From: Paraescarpia echinospica
Lineage: Eukaryota; Annelida; Polychaeta; Sabellida; Siboglinidae
DNA: 64,000 bases
Reading direction: 5' to 3'
Assembly (NCBI GenBank): GCA_020002185.1
Contig: CM034533.1
Coordinates: 69,755,888-69,819,887, forward strand
Part shown: positions 43,790 to 55,622 of the stretch, piece by piece
How the letters are laid out: the number at the start of each line of letters is the position of its first letter
Position numbering within the stretch: position 1 is the first letter of the stretch
The notes under the pieces: model-generated
Database searches by the model: none
Told to the model about the DNA's origin: nothing
Seen by the model: the letters and a program-made list of their open reading frames with translations, nothing else
Translations under genes and position numbers: made by a program

Positions 43790-45838
43790 ACATATTTTGT
43801 ATGTGTACTGTGCTGTACAGACATCTGTTGTATGTGTACCGTGCTGTTCAGACATGTTGTATGTGTACTGTACTCTACATAAATATGTTGTATGTACTGT
43901 GCTGTACAGACATGTGTTGTATGTGTACTGTACTCTACAGAAATATGTTGTATGTATTGTGCTGTACAGACATGTGTTGTATGTGCTCTCTGTGCTGCAC
44001 ATATGTGTTGTATGTGCTCTGCTGTACATACATGTATTTATATGTACTGTGCTGTACATACATATGTTGTACTGTGCTGTACAGACATGTGTTTATATGT
44101 ACTGTACTGTACATACATATGTTGTATATACTGTGCTGTACAGACATTCTTTGTATGTACTATGCTGTACAGACATATGTTGTATGTGAACTGTTCTGTA
44201 GATACATGTGGTGTATGTTTCTTATGTGTACTGGGCTGTACAGACATGTGTTGTGTGTGTACTATGCTGTACAAACATGTGTTGTATGTGTACTGTGCTG
44301 TACAGACACGTGTTGTGAGTGTACTGTGCTGTACAAACGTGTTGTGTGTGTACTATGCTGTACAAACAGGTGTTGTATGTGTACTGTGCTGTACAGAAAT
44401 GTGTTGTGTGTGTACTGTGCTGTACAAACATGTGTTGTGTGTGTACTGTGCTATAAAAAACATGTGTTGTATGTGTAGTGTGCTGTACAAACATGTGTTA
44501 TATGTGTTCTGTGCTGTACGAACATGTGTTGTATGTGTACTCTGCTGTACAGACATGTATCTTGTGTGTACTGTGTTGTACAAACATGTGTTGTGTGTGT
44601 ACTGTGCTGTATAAACATGTCTTGTATGTGTACTGTACTGTACTGTACTGTACAAACATGTGTTGTGTTTGTACTGTGCTGTACAAACATGTGTTGTGTG
44701 TGTACTGTGCTGTACAAACATGTGTTGTACAAACTGTACTGTACAAACATGTGTTGTATGTGTACTGTGCTGTACAAACATGTGTTGTGTGTGTACTGTG
44801 CTGTACAAACATGTGTTGTATGTGTACTATTATTGTACAAGCGTGTGTTGTATGTGTACTGTGCTGTACAGACACGTGTCGTGTGTGTACTGTGCTGTAC
44901 ATATATGTCTTGTATGTGTACTGTACTATACAAACATGTATTGTGTTTGTACTGTGCTGTATAAACACATGTTGTGTGTGTACTGTGCTGTACAAACATA
45001 TGTTGTACAAACTGTACTGTACAAACATGTGTTGTATGTGTACTGTGCTGTACAAACATGTGTTGTGTGTGTACTGTGCTGTACAAACATGTGTTGTATG
45101 TGTACTGTGCTGTACAATCATGTGTTGTATGTGTACTGTGCTGTACAAGCATGTGTTGTATGTGTACTGTGCTGTACAGACACGTGTCGTGTGTGTACTG
45201 TGCTGTACAAACATATGCTGTGTGTGTACTCTGCTGTACAAACATGTGTTGTGTGTGTACTGTGCTGTACAAACATGTGTCGTATGTATACTGTGTTGTA
45301 CAAACATGTGTTGTGGGTGTACTGTACTGTATAAATATGTGTTGTATGTGTATTGTGCTGAACAAACACGTGTTGTATGTGTACTGTGGTGTAAAACACA
45401 CGTGCTGTGTGTGTACTGTGCTGTAGAAACGTTGTATGTGTACTGTGCTGTACAAACACGTGTTGTGTGTTTACTGTGCTGTACACACATGTGTTGTGTG
45501 TGTACTGTGCTGTACAAACATGTGTTGTATGTGTACTGTGCTGTACAAACATGTGTTGTATGTGTACTGTGTTGTACAAACATGTGCTGTGTGTGTACTG
45601 TGCTGTACACACATGTGTTGTGTGTGTACTGTGCTGTACAGACACGTGTTGTTTGTGTACTGTGCTGTACAAACATGTGCCGTATGGGTACTCTGCTGTA
45701 CAGACATGTGCTATGTGTGAACTGTGCTGTTCAAACATGTGTTGTGTGTGTACTGTGCTGTACAAACATGTGTTGTGTGTGTACTGTGGTGTACAAACAT
45801 GTGTTGTGTGGGAACTGTGCTGTACAGATGTGTTTATT
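43790..45838. repeat. 31-bp minisatellite (~66 copies) in the helicase intron
   Basis: Unit TGTGTTGTGTGTGTACTGTG, then CTGTACAAACA, with G/A alternation at a few positions. TGTACA and ACATGT palindromes recur in every unit. Because 31 is not a multiple of three, each frame cycles through all three phases, and nearly all frames on both strands stay open, giving Cys/Tyr/Val-rich (plus) and Thr/His/Gln-rich (minus) ORFs. These are artefacts. Confidence 0.97.
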
Positions 45839-45846
45839 TGTCACAG

Positions 45847-45914
45847 ACAACAAACAGCTGGTGAGGGCAATCATCTGTGCTGGACCCTACTCTAATGTTG
45901 CAAACATTTACAAG
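45847..45914 (+). CDS. Next exon of the DHX36-like RNA helicase
   Basis: Acceptor TTGTCACAG, phase 1, completing the Asp codon begun at 43353. It encodes NKQLVRAIICAGPYSNVANI and YK, the 'LVKAVICAGLYPNVAKI' block that is highly conserved in DHX36/DHX29/YTHDC2-type helicases. A GTGAAG donor follows in phase 0. The downstream exons expected for this family (OB-fold end) are not seen in the window. Confidence 0.75.
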
Positions 45915-45924
45915 GTGAAGAAGT

Positions 45925-46490
45925 CTGTGAGAGGGTAAATCTGTGAGAGAGGAAGTCAGTGAGAGAGGAAGTCTGTGAGAGGGTAAGTCTGTGAGAGGGT
46001 GAGTCTGCGAGAAGGTAAGTCTGAGAGAGAGTATGTGAGAGAGGGTAAGTGTGAAAGAGAGTAAGTCTGAGACAATATGTGGGAGGGTAAATCTGGGAGA
46101 AGGTAAGTCTGTGAGAGGGTAAGTTTAAGAGAGAGTATGTGAGAGGTTAAGTCTGAGAGAGAGTAAGTTTGTGAGAGGGTTAGTCTGTGAAAGAGTATGT
46201 GAGAGGGTAAGACTGAGAGAGGGTAAGTCTGTGAGAGGGTATGTGAGAAAGTGTCTTAGAGAGGGTAAGTTTGAGAGAAGGTAAATCTGTGAGAGGGTAA
46301 GTCTGTGATAGGTTAAGTATGTTGAAAGGTTAAGTGTATGAGAGGGTAAGACTGAGATGGTAAGCCTGTGAGAGGATAAGTCTGTGAGAGGGTATGTCTG
46401 TGAGAGGGTAAGTGTATGAGAGGGTAAGACTGTGAGATGGGAAGTCTGTGAGAGGGTAAGTCTGTCAATGGCCAGAGTGTGTGGGAGAGT
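45925..46490. repeat. 16-bp minisatellite GTGAGAGGGTAAGTCT
   Basis: Imperfect 14-18-bp units directly downstream of the helicase exon. Each contains a GTAAGT that looks like a splice donor. Confidence 0.9.
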
Positions 46491-46739
46491 AAGTTTGTCC
46501 TTGCCCAGAGTGTTTTTGAAGGGAAGTTCCCTCATGCTGAGGGGGTGGAAGTGAAGGAGAGTAATAAATGTATGGAGACTAGTATATAGAGTGCCCGTTT
46601 TTACTTAGTGCTCTCGCCCGGTCTCCAGCATAGAGGTCACATATCACCGACCTCCAGGTGGGACGGTCAGTGGCCATCCGATCAGCCTCCTCAAGCGTCC
46701 CAGGCTGTCCACATCCTGCTTGACACAATCAATCTATCA

Positions 46740-46908
46740 ACGGCGAGGGTGACCCACCCCAATTTGATGACAGATAAACGACTTTTGGGAATCCCAATAT
46801 TGTGTATTTCAATAACTGCTTCTACTTCCTAAACATTGCATGTAACATGGGCCACGGTTGGTTGAAATTAGTTTTATTATGACCACCTGACCTGCCGCCA
46901 ATCACAGA
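46740..46908. repeat. Inverted repeat partner A (~170 bp)
   Basis: Reverse complement of 48536-48710, sharing ATTGGGATTCTCCAAAGTCG-like and TGCATGTAACATG blocks. It precedes the direct duplication that starts near 46909. Confidence 0.8.
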
Positions 46909-47354
46909 TATTTGCATGGCAAACAGCCCTGGCTTGCGAGGATGAATGTATCTATATATATATAAATATATATATATAACTCAAATACAATTTTCTATAA
47001 TTCCGATACAGTTTTAGATAACCGAATGCTGCTTTAGTTTGGGACACATGAATATTTGAAAATAAAATTTCACATCAGATTAGATGTAGAGAGAGAGAGA
47101 GATAGTAGCAATGTAGGTGTAAATTAATGTATTGCCCGGTACCCATCAGTCTGAAAATGTAGCTCACATTCAAACTGTATCTTGCATTATAATTTTGCAA
47201 CTTGTAGTAACTCATATCTAATAGTGATATAATATCTCTAGTTGGTTACCACTGACCATTGTAACAGGAATATTGAGCAACTAAAGTCAAGTCAACAAAT
47301 AGAGGGAGATTGGAAACAGTAAGTTATAAGGCCTTTTGATTATTCCTCTTTGCA

Positions 47355-47483
47355 GGTTCGTCCCGTGGCCGAACTATTGGGCTCAATCTGAAGAGAACCT
47401 TGGTACATGGGGGTGTTGACCCTAATGTGAGGGTTGCCCCTGGGGTGTGGATGGATACCAGCTTCCATGGTTGTATTGGAGAG
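47355..47483 (+). CDS. Exon: laminin-G-like domain segment, copy 1
   Basis: Acceptor TTTGCAG, donor GTAGGT. It encodes GRTIGLNLKRTLVHGGVD, then DTSFHGCIGE. The 'L-x-x-GGV...GFxGCIGEV' pattern is the C-terminal half of a laminin-G domain, as in agrin, pikachurin or neurexin-like proteins. Confidence 0.7.
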
Positions 47484-48144
47484 GTAGGTGGCAAGACAAC
47501 AAAGAGGGTGAATGACAGAGCTATGTTCCGTCCATATATGTAACAAAGTTGTAGTTACGGACTGATAGCCACATTGACATGTTAACACTATACAATATAA
47601 TATTAACAGATTGATTGTTGATAGATAGTTATAATTTTTATCAACCTTCTTACATTGCCACGGGGGTTTGTGGTGTGCTGTAAATATGACATTGTCATAT
47701 ATGGTGTGCTGTAAACATTACATTGCCATGATAGGTGTGCTGTAAACATTACATTGCCATGATGTGTGTGCTATAAACATTACATTGCCACAAATGGGTG
47801 ATGTAAACATTACATTACCCCGGAGGGTTTGTTGTAAACATTGCATTACCACGAGGGATGTTCTGTAAACTTTACATTGTCATGATAGGTGTGCTGTAAA
47901 CATGACATTACCACAAGGGGTGATGTGAACAATGCATTGTGAGGGGTGTACTGTAAACATTACATTACCATGAAGGATCTGCTGTAAACATTACATTGTT
48001 ATGATGGGTTTGTTGTAAACAATACATTGCTATGAAGATGGTGATATAAACATTACATTGCCACAAAGGATGTGCTATAAACATTAAATTGTCACGAGGA
48101 ACTGCTGTAAATATTTCCTTGCCATGAGAGTTGTCTTGCTGTAG

Positions 48145-48316
48145 GTGATTCTGAAAGGTCACACACTTAACGTGGTGGATGACGCGATTGCCAGCAGTAA
48201 CATTGTCGACTGTGGTGACGTGACGCCCTGTGCCAAGCGACCCTGCACTATTGATGGACAGTGTATTGAAATGAGCAGCACATAATATAGGTGTAACTGT
48301 CCAGTGCAATACACAG
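48145..48316 (+). pseudogene. Exon: laminin-G end plus EGF domain, copy 1, with in-frame TAA
   Basis: Acceptor GCTGTAG, phase 0. It encodes VILKGHTLNVVDDAIASSNI, then CGDVTPCAKRPCTIDGQC, the start of an EGF module, and CNCPVQYTG at the end. A TAA lies near 48285, between IEMSST and the CNCP part, where copy 2 has a sense codon. If genuine, this exon copy is non-functional. Confidence 0.7.
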
Positions 48317-48535
48317 GTATGTATTTAGTTTACAGGTCTGCAATTATCCTAGGCAGATGCCTTGTGTGGATGTTGCTTACTCGGTCATATTTAACTTAAA
48401 CAAATATAATAGATACATCCTCGCCTGCCAGGGGTCACTGTTGCTGATTACGTCAGTGCCAGCCAGCAGTATCCCCTGGCTGATCGCTTTACGATACTCT
48501 GAATTTAAACTCAGCCTCTGAAATCGCTCACTATA

Positions 48536-48710
48536 TCAGTGGTTGGCGGCAGGTCAGGTGGTCATAATAAAACTAATTTCAACCAACCGTAACTCATGTT
48601 ACATGCAATGTTTAGGAAATAGAAGCAATTATTCAAATACACAATATTGGGATTCTCCAAAGTCGTTTATATGTCATCAAATTGGGGCGGGTATTTGTAC
48701 TGTTCTCACG
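48536..48710. repeat. Inverted repeat partner B (~170 bp)
   Basis: Reverse complement of 46740-46908. It lies in the ~440-bp interval between the two duplicated blocks, so it may be part of a separate mobile sequence. Confidence 0.8.
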
Positions 48711-49331
48711 GGTGATGCAGTCACGACTGGCGAAGTCAATTACTAGTTTAACTCATCTAATTTCCACACTTCGCATAAGAGATCTGTCATGGCTAGTTTT
48801 GCATGGCAAACAGCCCTGGCTTGCGAGGATGAATATTGGCTTCCGAGGATGAATATATATATATATATATATATAACTCAAATACAATTTTCTATAATTC
48901 CGATACTGTTTTAGATAACTTGAATGCTGCTTTAGTTTTAGATCAGGCAGACCCAGTTTTAGATAATTTATACTGTCTTAGACATTGTTTAGTACAATAA
49001 GTATGCATGGTAATGATATAGACACATGAATATTTGTAAATAAAATTTCACATTAGATTATACGTAGAAAGAGAGAGATAGTAGCAATGTAGGTTTAAAT
49101 TAAAGTATTACCCGGTACCCGTCAGTCTGAAAATGTTGCTCACAATCAAACTGTATCTTGCATTACAATTTTGCAACATGTGGTAACTCATATCTAATAG
49201 TGATATAATATCTCTAGTTGGTTACCACTGACCATTGTAACAGGAATATTGAGCAACTAAAGTCAAGACAACAAATAGAGGGAGATTGGAAACAGTAAGT
49301 TATAAGGCCTTTTGATTATTCCTCTTTGCAG

Positions 49332-49459
49332 GTTCGTCCCGTGGCCGAACTATTGGGCTCAATCTGAAGAGACCCTTGGAACTGGGGGGTGTTGACGCTA
49401 ATGTGAGGGTTGCCACTGGGGTGGGGACTGATACCGGCTTCCATGATTGTATTGGAGAG
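49332..49459 (+). CDS. Exon: laminin-G-like domain segment, copy 2
   Basis: Same junctions as copy 1. It encodes GRTIGLNLKRPLELGGVD, ATGVGTDTGFHDCIGE. The reading is closer to the laminin-G consensus (PLxLGGV...TDxGFxxCIGE) than copy 1, but the exon is 128 bp against 129 bp, so one base has been lost and the frame should be checked. Confidence 0.65.
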
Positions 49460-49999
49460 GTAGGTGGCAAGACTACAAAGAGGGTGAATGACAGAGCTTT
49501 GTTCCGTCCATACATGTAACACTGTTGTAGTTGCAGACTGATAGCCACATCAACATGGTAACACTGTACAATCTAATATTAACAGGTTGATTGTTGATAG
49601 ATAGTTATCATTTTTATCAACCTTCTTACATTGCTGTAGGGGATTGTGGTGTGTTGTAAGCATGACATTGTCTTGTATGGTGTGCTGTAAACATTACATT
49701 GCCATGATGGGTGTGCTGTAAACATCACATTGCCACAAATGAGTGATGTAAACATTACATTACCACAAGGGGTGATGTGAACAGTGCATTGCTGTGAGGG
49801 GTGTACTGTAAACATTACATTACCATGAAGGCTTTGCTGTAAACATTACATTGTTATGATGGGTTTGTTGTAAACAATACATTGCTATGAGATTTGTGAT
49901 TTAAACACTGCATTGCCACAAAGGATGTGCTCTAAACATTAAATTGTCACGAGGAACTGCTGTAAACATTTCCTGGCCATGAGAGTTGTCTTGCTGTAG

Positions 50000-50176
50000 G
50001 TGATTCTGAAAGGTCACACACTTAACGTGGTGGACGACGCGATTGCCAGCAGTAACATTGGCGACTGTGGTGACGTGACACGACGCCCTGTGTCAAGCGA
50101 CCCTGCACTATTGATGGACAGTGTATTGAAGTTAGCAGCCCAGAATATTGGTGTAACTGTCCAGTGCAATACACAG
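50000..50176 (+). pseudogene. Exon: laminin-G end plus EGF domain, copy 2, with 5-bp insertion
   Basis: Five bases longer than copy 1 because of an extra ACGAC-type repeat after GACGTGAC (near 50080). The EGF part RPCTIDGQCIEV...YWCNCPVQYTG has no stop, but is out of frame with the laminin-G part. Read through, the frame ends as a non-EGF peptide. Confidence 0.7.
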
Positions 50177-50477
50177 GTATGTATTTAGTTTGCATGTCTG
50201 CAATTATCCTAGGCAGATGCCTTGGGTGGATGTATGTTTAAGCAGTGTGTATAAAGAGGTTTTGCTAGGCAACAGGTCTCGTGATGGATAGGTTACTTGT
50301 CAGTGAATAAAGAAAACTTCTTAGGCAGTTGACTGATTTGAGTATAAGTGAAAAAAATTGTTACGCTATTGTCAGTATTATTACTTCTCATCATTTATTC
50401 TGTTTTCCCACTTTTCGATTCCAGTGATGTGTCACTTACTTTAATCAAACAAAGTAGGTTTAAATATCTGTTATGTG

Positions 50478-50632
50478 AAAATGGTGGCAACTTTCTGAAG
50501 ACTCCAAAATGGTGGCAACTTTCTGAAGACTCCAAAATGGTGGCAACTTTCTGAAGACTCCAAAATGGTGGCAACTTTCTGAATACTCCAAAATGGTGGC
50601 AACTTTCTGAAGACTCCAAAATGGTGGCAACT
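50478..50632. repeat. 28-bp tandem repeat, ~5.5 copies
   Basis: Unit AAAATGGTGGCAACTTTCTG, then AAGACTCC. Confidence 0.95.
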
Positions 50633-50942
50633 GAAGACATTCCGTAGAATATTTTGTAACTGAAGACTCCTGTTAGAAAATGATGATGCAAGATTCCCAA
50701 CATTTACACATACTGATTTTACATCATATTAACAGCTAATTATTGATCACACTTTAACCAATATGAATTTAAAACAATTTTTTCCGTTTAAAAATAAAAC
50801 CCAGGTATTTGTGATATTAGCTGTGGTATGAGTACATTAATATGGACAATGTTGTTGACCTCAGGACTGTTAGGAAAGGAACTCTTGAGATCGATGGATT
50901 CAGCTTTGTAGAGGGATAATCTGGAGGACTATTATCCATGCT

Positions 50943-51170
50943 GAACACACACGGCAACATGTATATTGGTAAGTCTTACACATATCTCAAAGTGAACACA
51001 CACGGCAACATGTATATATAAGTACGTGTTACACATATCTCAAACTGAACACACACGGCAGTATGTATATTGGTAAGTCTTATACAAATCTCATACTGAA
51101 CACACACGCCAACATGTATATTGTTAAGTCTTACACTTATCTCATACTGAACACACACGGCAATAGGTAT
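50943..51170. repeat. ~52-bp tandem repeat, ~4.5 copies
   Basis: Unit starts GAACACACACGGCAACATGT and ends near CACATATCTCA, with 51-53-bp spacing. Confidence 0.9.
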
Positions 51171-51334
51171 ATACAAATTACCAAGTTATCCCTTCTGGTG
51201 GACCAGTATTTTTGTTAGTTTGTAATAATTTATGTATCCACTACATCGCGGTTTTGCTTACGTCACAATTAAATTTTGCACGTAACCTCCGTCAAGCTTT
51301 GCTTTGTCAACAGTGTTGTTAATGGTTATATATG

Positions 51335-51382
51335 TGTGTTTGTGTGTGCGTGCGTGCGTGCGTGCGTGCGTGTGTGTGTGTG
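51335..51382. repeat. (TGCG)n/(TG)n microsatellite
   Basis: Simple repeat in the interval between the second and third laminin-G exons. Confidence 0.9.
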
Positions 51383-51660
51383 TGAATTACATTACTATTG
51401 CTGCATGACATCTCATAAATCAATCATTCCCGCATACAGTTGTCATTTTAAAAACTTTGCCTTAAGTTTTTGCCTTAAAGAAACCCTTTATAACCAGAAT
51501 TTCAACAAGATATTCGACAGAATGTCCAAACTCACCACATGTTTTCTGATGACTTCGCTGAGGTTTTGCTAGGCAACAGATCACGTACGTGATGAATAGG
51601 GTAATTGAAGCGTGTTCGGCCAGTGTTGCCAGAGGGTTGACAGTAGTTGTTATGCTTCAG

Positions 51661-51821
51661 ACGGCGTGCCTAACCTGGACGGCACGACATTTGGCCAGCA
51701 CGTGAATATGCTGGAGGGTTGTGTCAGCAACCTGTACATCCAGGGCAAGGGACCCGTTGACCTCACCATGGACGCTGTCGGGGTGTCAGTGTCTTGCCCT
51801 GCTCGACGGGAACTGCCCTAG
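51661..51821 (+). CDS. Exon: further laminin-G-like domain segment, possibly terminal
   Basis: Acceptor ATGCTTCAG, phase 1. It encodes GVPNLDGTTFGQHVNMLEGC, then VSNLYIQGKGPVDL and VGVSVSCPARRELP followed by TAG. The 'GVP...GCVxNLYI...VDL...GVSxxC' order is a laminin-G C-terminal half. The TAG may be the true stop, or a donor before it may have been missed. Same strand as the duplicated exons, so probably the same gene. Confidence 0.65.
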
Positions 51822-54720
51822 ACGTGGCACCCTGACACCCCTCATTGATGTGGCCGTCCAGTTGCTACAGTACATCTTTGGGCTATGCAGAACCATCAAA
51901 CTCCTACATTTTATATATCTCTGAATTGTTCTTGTTTCTTTAGGTTTTGGGTACAGTGTTGTAGACAGTTCTTGATTTGAAACTTATTAACAGAACAAGA
52001 AAAACAAGAATAAGAAAGTTTATTTATAATATTGTTATTTAAAGTTGATACTTGATTTGAAACAAAAGTACAGTTTTGTTGTCATCTGGCTGGAAAATGT
52101 GTATGATAATCTATTATATCACTGATGAAATAATAGAAGTATCGGATATCGTGAAACGTGCCAAAGAAAAAGTCATGAAGGTTGATGCCTATGCAGCAGG
52201 AGGGGAGATGTTGGAGTATTGGTCGGTTGGTTCAGCTGGGCCTGTTGCAGTAATAGGAAATGCTGAAGAGTAGATATTGACTTAGGCAGCGGAGACAAGT
52301 CAACCAAAGAAAAACAAAAGATGTATTTTCAATGTTGCCAACAGAATCTAGACACTGTAAACTTGTGTGTTGCTACAGTAATATGAAATGTGTAGATTAG
52401 GTATATGCGAAATAGGAGGTTAACTATTGTCTCAATGAATTGTACCACTAGCCTGTAGATATGAATTCTTTGTAATTTTACTTTATTTGTTCAGATTTTC
52501 TAGTAGTAAAATGTCCTTGAATGTTGAAGGGCAGATTCACAAAGAGATGTTAATATGATGGAGAGAAGGTAATTATGTGCAATCATACCACTAGATCATG
52601 CCAACAGAAGTCATGGTCAGATAACAAAGTATTTATTGAGCGCAAATGCCAAATATGCCAAATACTTACTGAATATTTTCCACACAGAAACAGATTTGTA
52701 GAGGAAAGAAATCTTGTGAGGCATTTCATTAGAATGTGCACCATTTCACATGTCCCATGCCTGCTTTTGTAGTTTTGTAGAGTTGGATGAACCATGTGTG
52801 GTTTAATGATATATATGTTCAAAATACAACATTGTTGCCTTATATTTTAGATGCCAGTATGTTATAATAAAAATGTTAGGTTTTTGTAGTAAATTATTTA
52901 AAGATTTATCGACATGCTGGTCTAGCTGTGGATATCTGACCTGGTGAAAACGGGATGCTCATTGGTTCCAAGATGAACACAGTTTATGGTGTGTAGATCT
53001 ACATTTAGCTGGGTAATGTTTTTTTTTTAAGTATTGGGGGTAATAAGCAAACTTCACACGATTCAAGTATGTATACTATCAATAGTAACTTGTGTATTAT
53101 TTATGTTTATATAAAGGAACACAAGAAGAATATTGTTTTGTTATTCCCTAACTTGAACGTCTCTGAAATATTTGACATTCATTAACACTGTCTCTTCAAA
53201 CTTATTTAAAAAGTCATGGTCGCAATAACAGTACAGACGTTACTAACCATGTATAGTTGAATATAATACACCTTTATGATCAACACATCAAGAACTGGCA
53301 TTACGTCAGTTAAGCAAAGAGCAAGCCGATTCATACTTTAAAATAAATTCAGATAAGTGAAAACAAAAACACTACTCGCTCATTACCTCTGATCATGTGA
53401 CAAAGAAAAAGAGAATTGCCTGTTTTAATAGACATGTTTGTCTGAAAATATTGTTGTCATACTGATTACCAATGCCTAGTATTATTCAGCATGTGTGTAC
53501 ATGGTCATAGATGTGTCAATAAATTTGTTACAAAAATGTTATCTTGTTATGGCAAGTGTTCATATGATATTGTGAAACCCTGATAATCTAGAAACCATAA
53601 CACCAGGACATAATATACCTTGCAATAGTCATGATTAATTTCTGTCAAAATCCTGAAAAATACATTAGTGATTAACGTCTATACTGTATGAAGCATGTCA
53701 ATTAAAATTGCACACAAAAATAAAAGTACCTGGTAAAAACAGTACTGTATTATCCAAAGTTTTGCAAACACTACATTTAAAATTGGCAAAATTAAGTATT
53801 GCATTACAGCAGCACCCATCCTTGGCAAACACCCCAGAAAATATATGTATCGGCAGTATAGTCACTCATACTAGAGTACAGTTTTAGTTGTCGAACATTA
53901 GCATGTGGTCGCCTACTGATGTCTCTGTAGAAACCATGCAAGTTGGCTCCTTTCCTCCAGCCATCTGTTTCCTGCATAGGCAACATTTGCATCACATGTT
54001 GGTGTGCTATGATATATATACAACTGGGTGATGTTGGGGGTGAAGGTTGAAATACTCCCTTGTTGATGTGTTTTTTCTGTGAATTAACAATACTCTGTAC
54101 AAATTCCTAAATTGTTATCCCACTTGGGTTATTTGTCTTCCACCCTTGTTTCCACGACTGAGTCATTGCTTAGCTTTCTGAAATTTCTTCCTACCTAGCT
54201 GCCATTGCCATGTTATATGTGGCATGCTAATTTGCTGTGCTATTTCCAATAGTTTGTAAGTGGAATTAACTGACTTAAGATGGAATTATTGTATTATTGA
54301 ATGGCATTAGTGAGTGTGCACAACCAGTGGTGTGTGAATAATGTACATCAGCAGGGATCGAACCTGCCACACACAACACTGAAACACTATTGTCATAAAC
54401 AACAGTTCAACTGTTCTTAAACAATCAAATGACATAGCATGTATGCATTTACAACACAATACTCTAACGGCATTCAGTCACAACTATAGTGTTACTATTG
54501 ATGCACTTTTAGACGGTTAAGTCCACAAAACAGCGCTCACCCTTGTTCGTCGTCACCAAATTCAGTGTGACTGGCCGCGAACACTTTATAAATGCCTGTC
54601 AACTCTCTGTCTTCTTCTCTGTGATACAATTTCCTGTATCAAACAGTCCGACCTCTGGCCATTTCAAACTGGTCGATGGGTAGCACTCATAATCCCACCA
54701 CTACTCAACCATAGCTTCTG
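51822..54720. other. No gene recognised
   Basis: Mostly AT-rich. A short frame at 52110-52273 (VSDIVKRAKEKVMKVDAYAA...) looks protein-like, but I cannot place it and no splice context is convincing. The reverse complement of 54345-54385 contains GGTTCGATCC, a B-box-like sequence, without a clear A box. Confidence 0.4.
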
Positions 54721-54730
54721 AAATGACACA

Positions 54731-54732
<2 letters not shown>

Positions 54733-54779
<47 letters not shown>

Positions 54780-54780
54780 T
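54733..54780. repeat. (TG)n microsatellite
   Basis: Over 20 TG dinucleotides, extending a spurious ORF to the left of the frame at 54850-55166. Confidence 0.95.
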
Positions 54781-54857
54781 GCACGCGTGCATGTGTATGC
54801 ATGAGTGTGGCATGTGTCCCTGTCAACTGTTCATATCAGTCAACTTTCTATATTCCC

Positions 54858-55166
54858 AGGAGAGGCATACCTAAGGCAATGTTATGCAGACCACCCTTTA
54901 TGTTATCTGCTGAGGGAGTAGAACGATGTCACATTGTGCTGGTGACTAATGAAAGAACCTGCATTGCCATTTCCTCCCTAGGACTGAAAAGTGCCTTCCT
55001 GGGAGAGAGAGCCAAGACACTTATTGATGTCAACAGGAGAGCTAAGCACAATAAACATGCCTCTGCAATACAATATAGAAATAGGACCAGCGTAGGTCAG
55101 GAGACAACAAATAAGGAAGAAGTCATTCTAAGCATACTGCTAGACACCAACTTCGGTAATGTCTAG
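54858..55166 (+). other. Unrecognised ORF segment (~100 codons)
   Basis: Downstream of the (TG)n tract the frame encodes KAMLCRPPFMLSAEGVER, LVTNERTCIAISSLGLKS and ILSILLDTNFGNV before TAG. Composition is ordinary, not repeat-like, and the splice-like sequence TTCCCAG lies at 54852-54858. No family is recognised, so this may be an exon or chance. Confidence 0.25.
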
Positions 55167-55544
55167 GAAGGGGATATTCATGCAATAATTGTATGCGTAA
55201 CTGGAAAACATCTCGGGATTTCAGTTAGGTTGGAAGTACGTTATTATTTAAACAGACACTCCGGATTTCGACATACACATCTTTTGAAACGGTGTACACA
55301 ATGTTGGTGGTTGGCAGTTAGAATGGTAAAATATAGCCTAAACGAATTATAATCTACATCCACACATGTCATAAATAGTTACAGTTGAACCTCGGTTAAC
55401 GGTCACATCATTACTATAGCCACATTGCAATTAAGGTCACCCTAGGACAGTCCCAAATTAGTTCCATATATAGTATAAAATATAGGAAATTAGTCCCACT
55501 AATACGGTCACCTCGCTATTCAGGTCACTTTACCCAGTCTAGTG

Positions 55545-55556
55545 AAGTTCCATATA

Positions 55557-55588
<32 letters not shown>

Positions 55589-55622
55589 CATATGTATATA
55601 TATATATAATGATATATATACA
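55545..55622. repeat. (TA)n-rich tract
   Basis: TATA and TACATA units in an AT-rich region preceding a decayed LINE. Confidence 0.9.

Larger units (their letters stand above)
46909..48360 (+). repeat. Segmental tandem duplication, copy 1 (laminin-G/EGF exon pair)
   Basis: From TGCATGGCAAACAGCCCTGG to the AGGCAGATGCCTTG(T/G)GTGGATG block the sequence recurs at 48800-50232. It includes a microsatellite, two exons and a degenerate ~30-bp CTGTAAACATTACATTGCCA tandem repeat (47640-48130). Confidence 0.9.
48800..50232 (+). repeat. Segmental tandem duplication, copy 2
   Basis: Partner of 46909-48360, with a ~95-bp insertion around 48935-49025 and a shortened ~30-bp tandem array (49620-49995). Confidence 0.9.

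Noticed and set aside
43797..45938. Cys/Tyr/Val-rich ORF of 486 codons and antisense Thr/His ORFs, suggestive of a toxin-like or keratin-like protein
   Set aside because: All frames of the 31-bp minisatellite are open; only the last ~25 codons belong to a real helicase exon.
54345..54385. tRNA gene on the minus strand
   Set aside because: Only a B-box-like GGTTCGATCC; no A box or cloverleaf visible.
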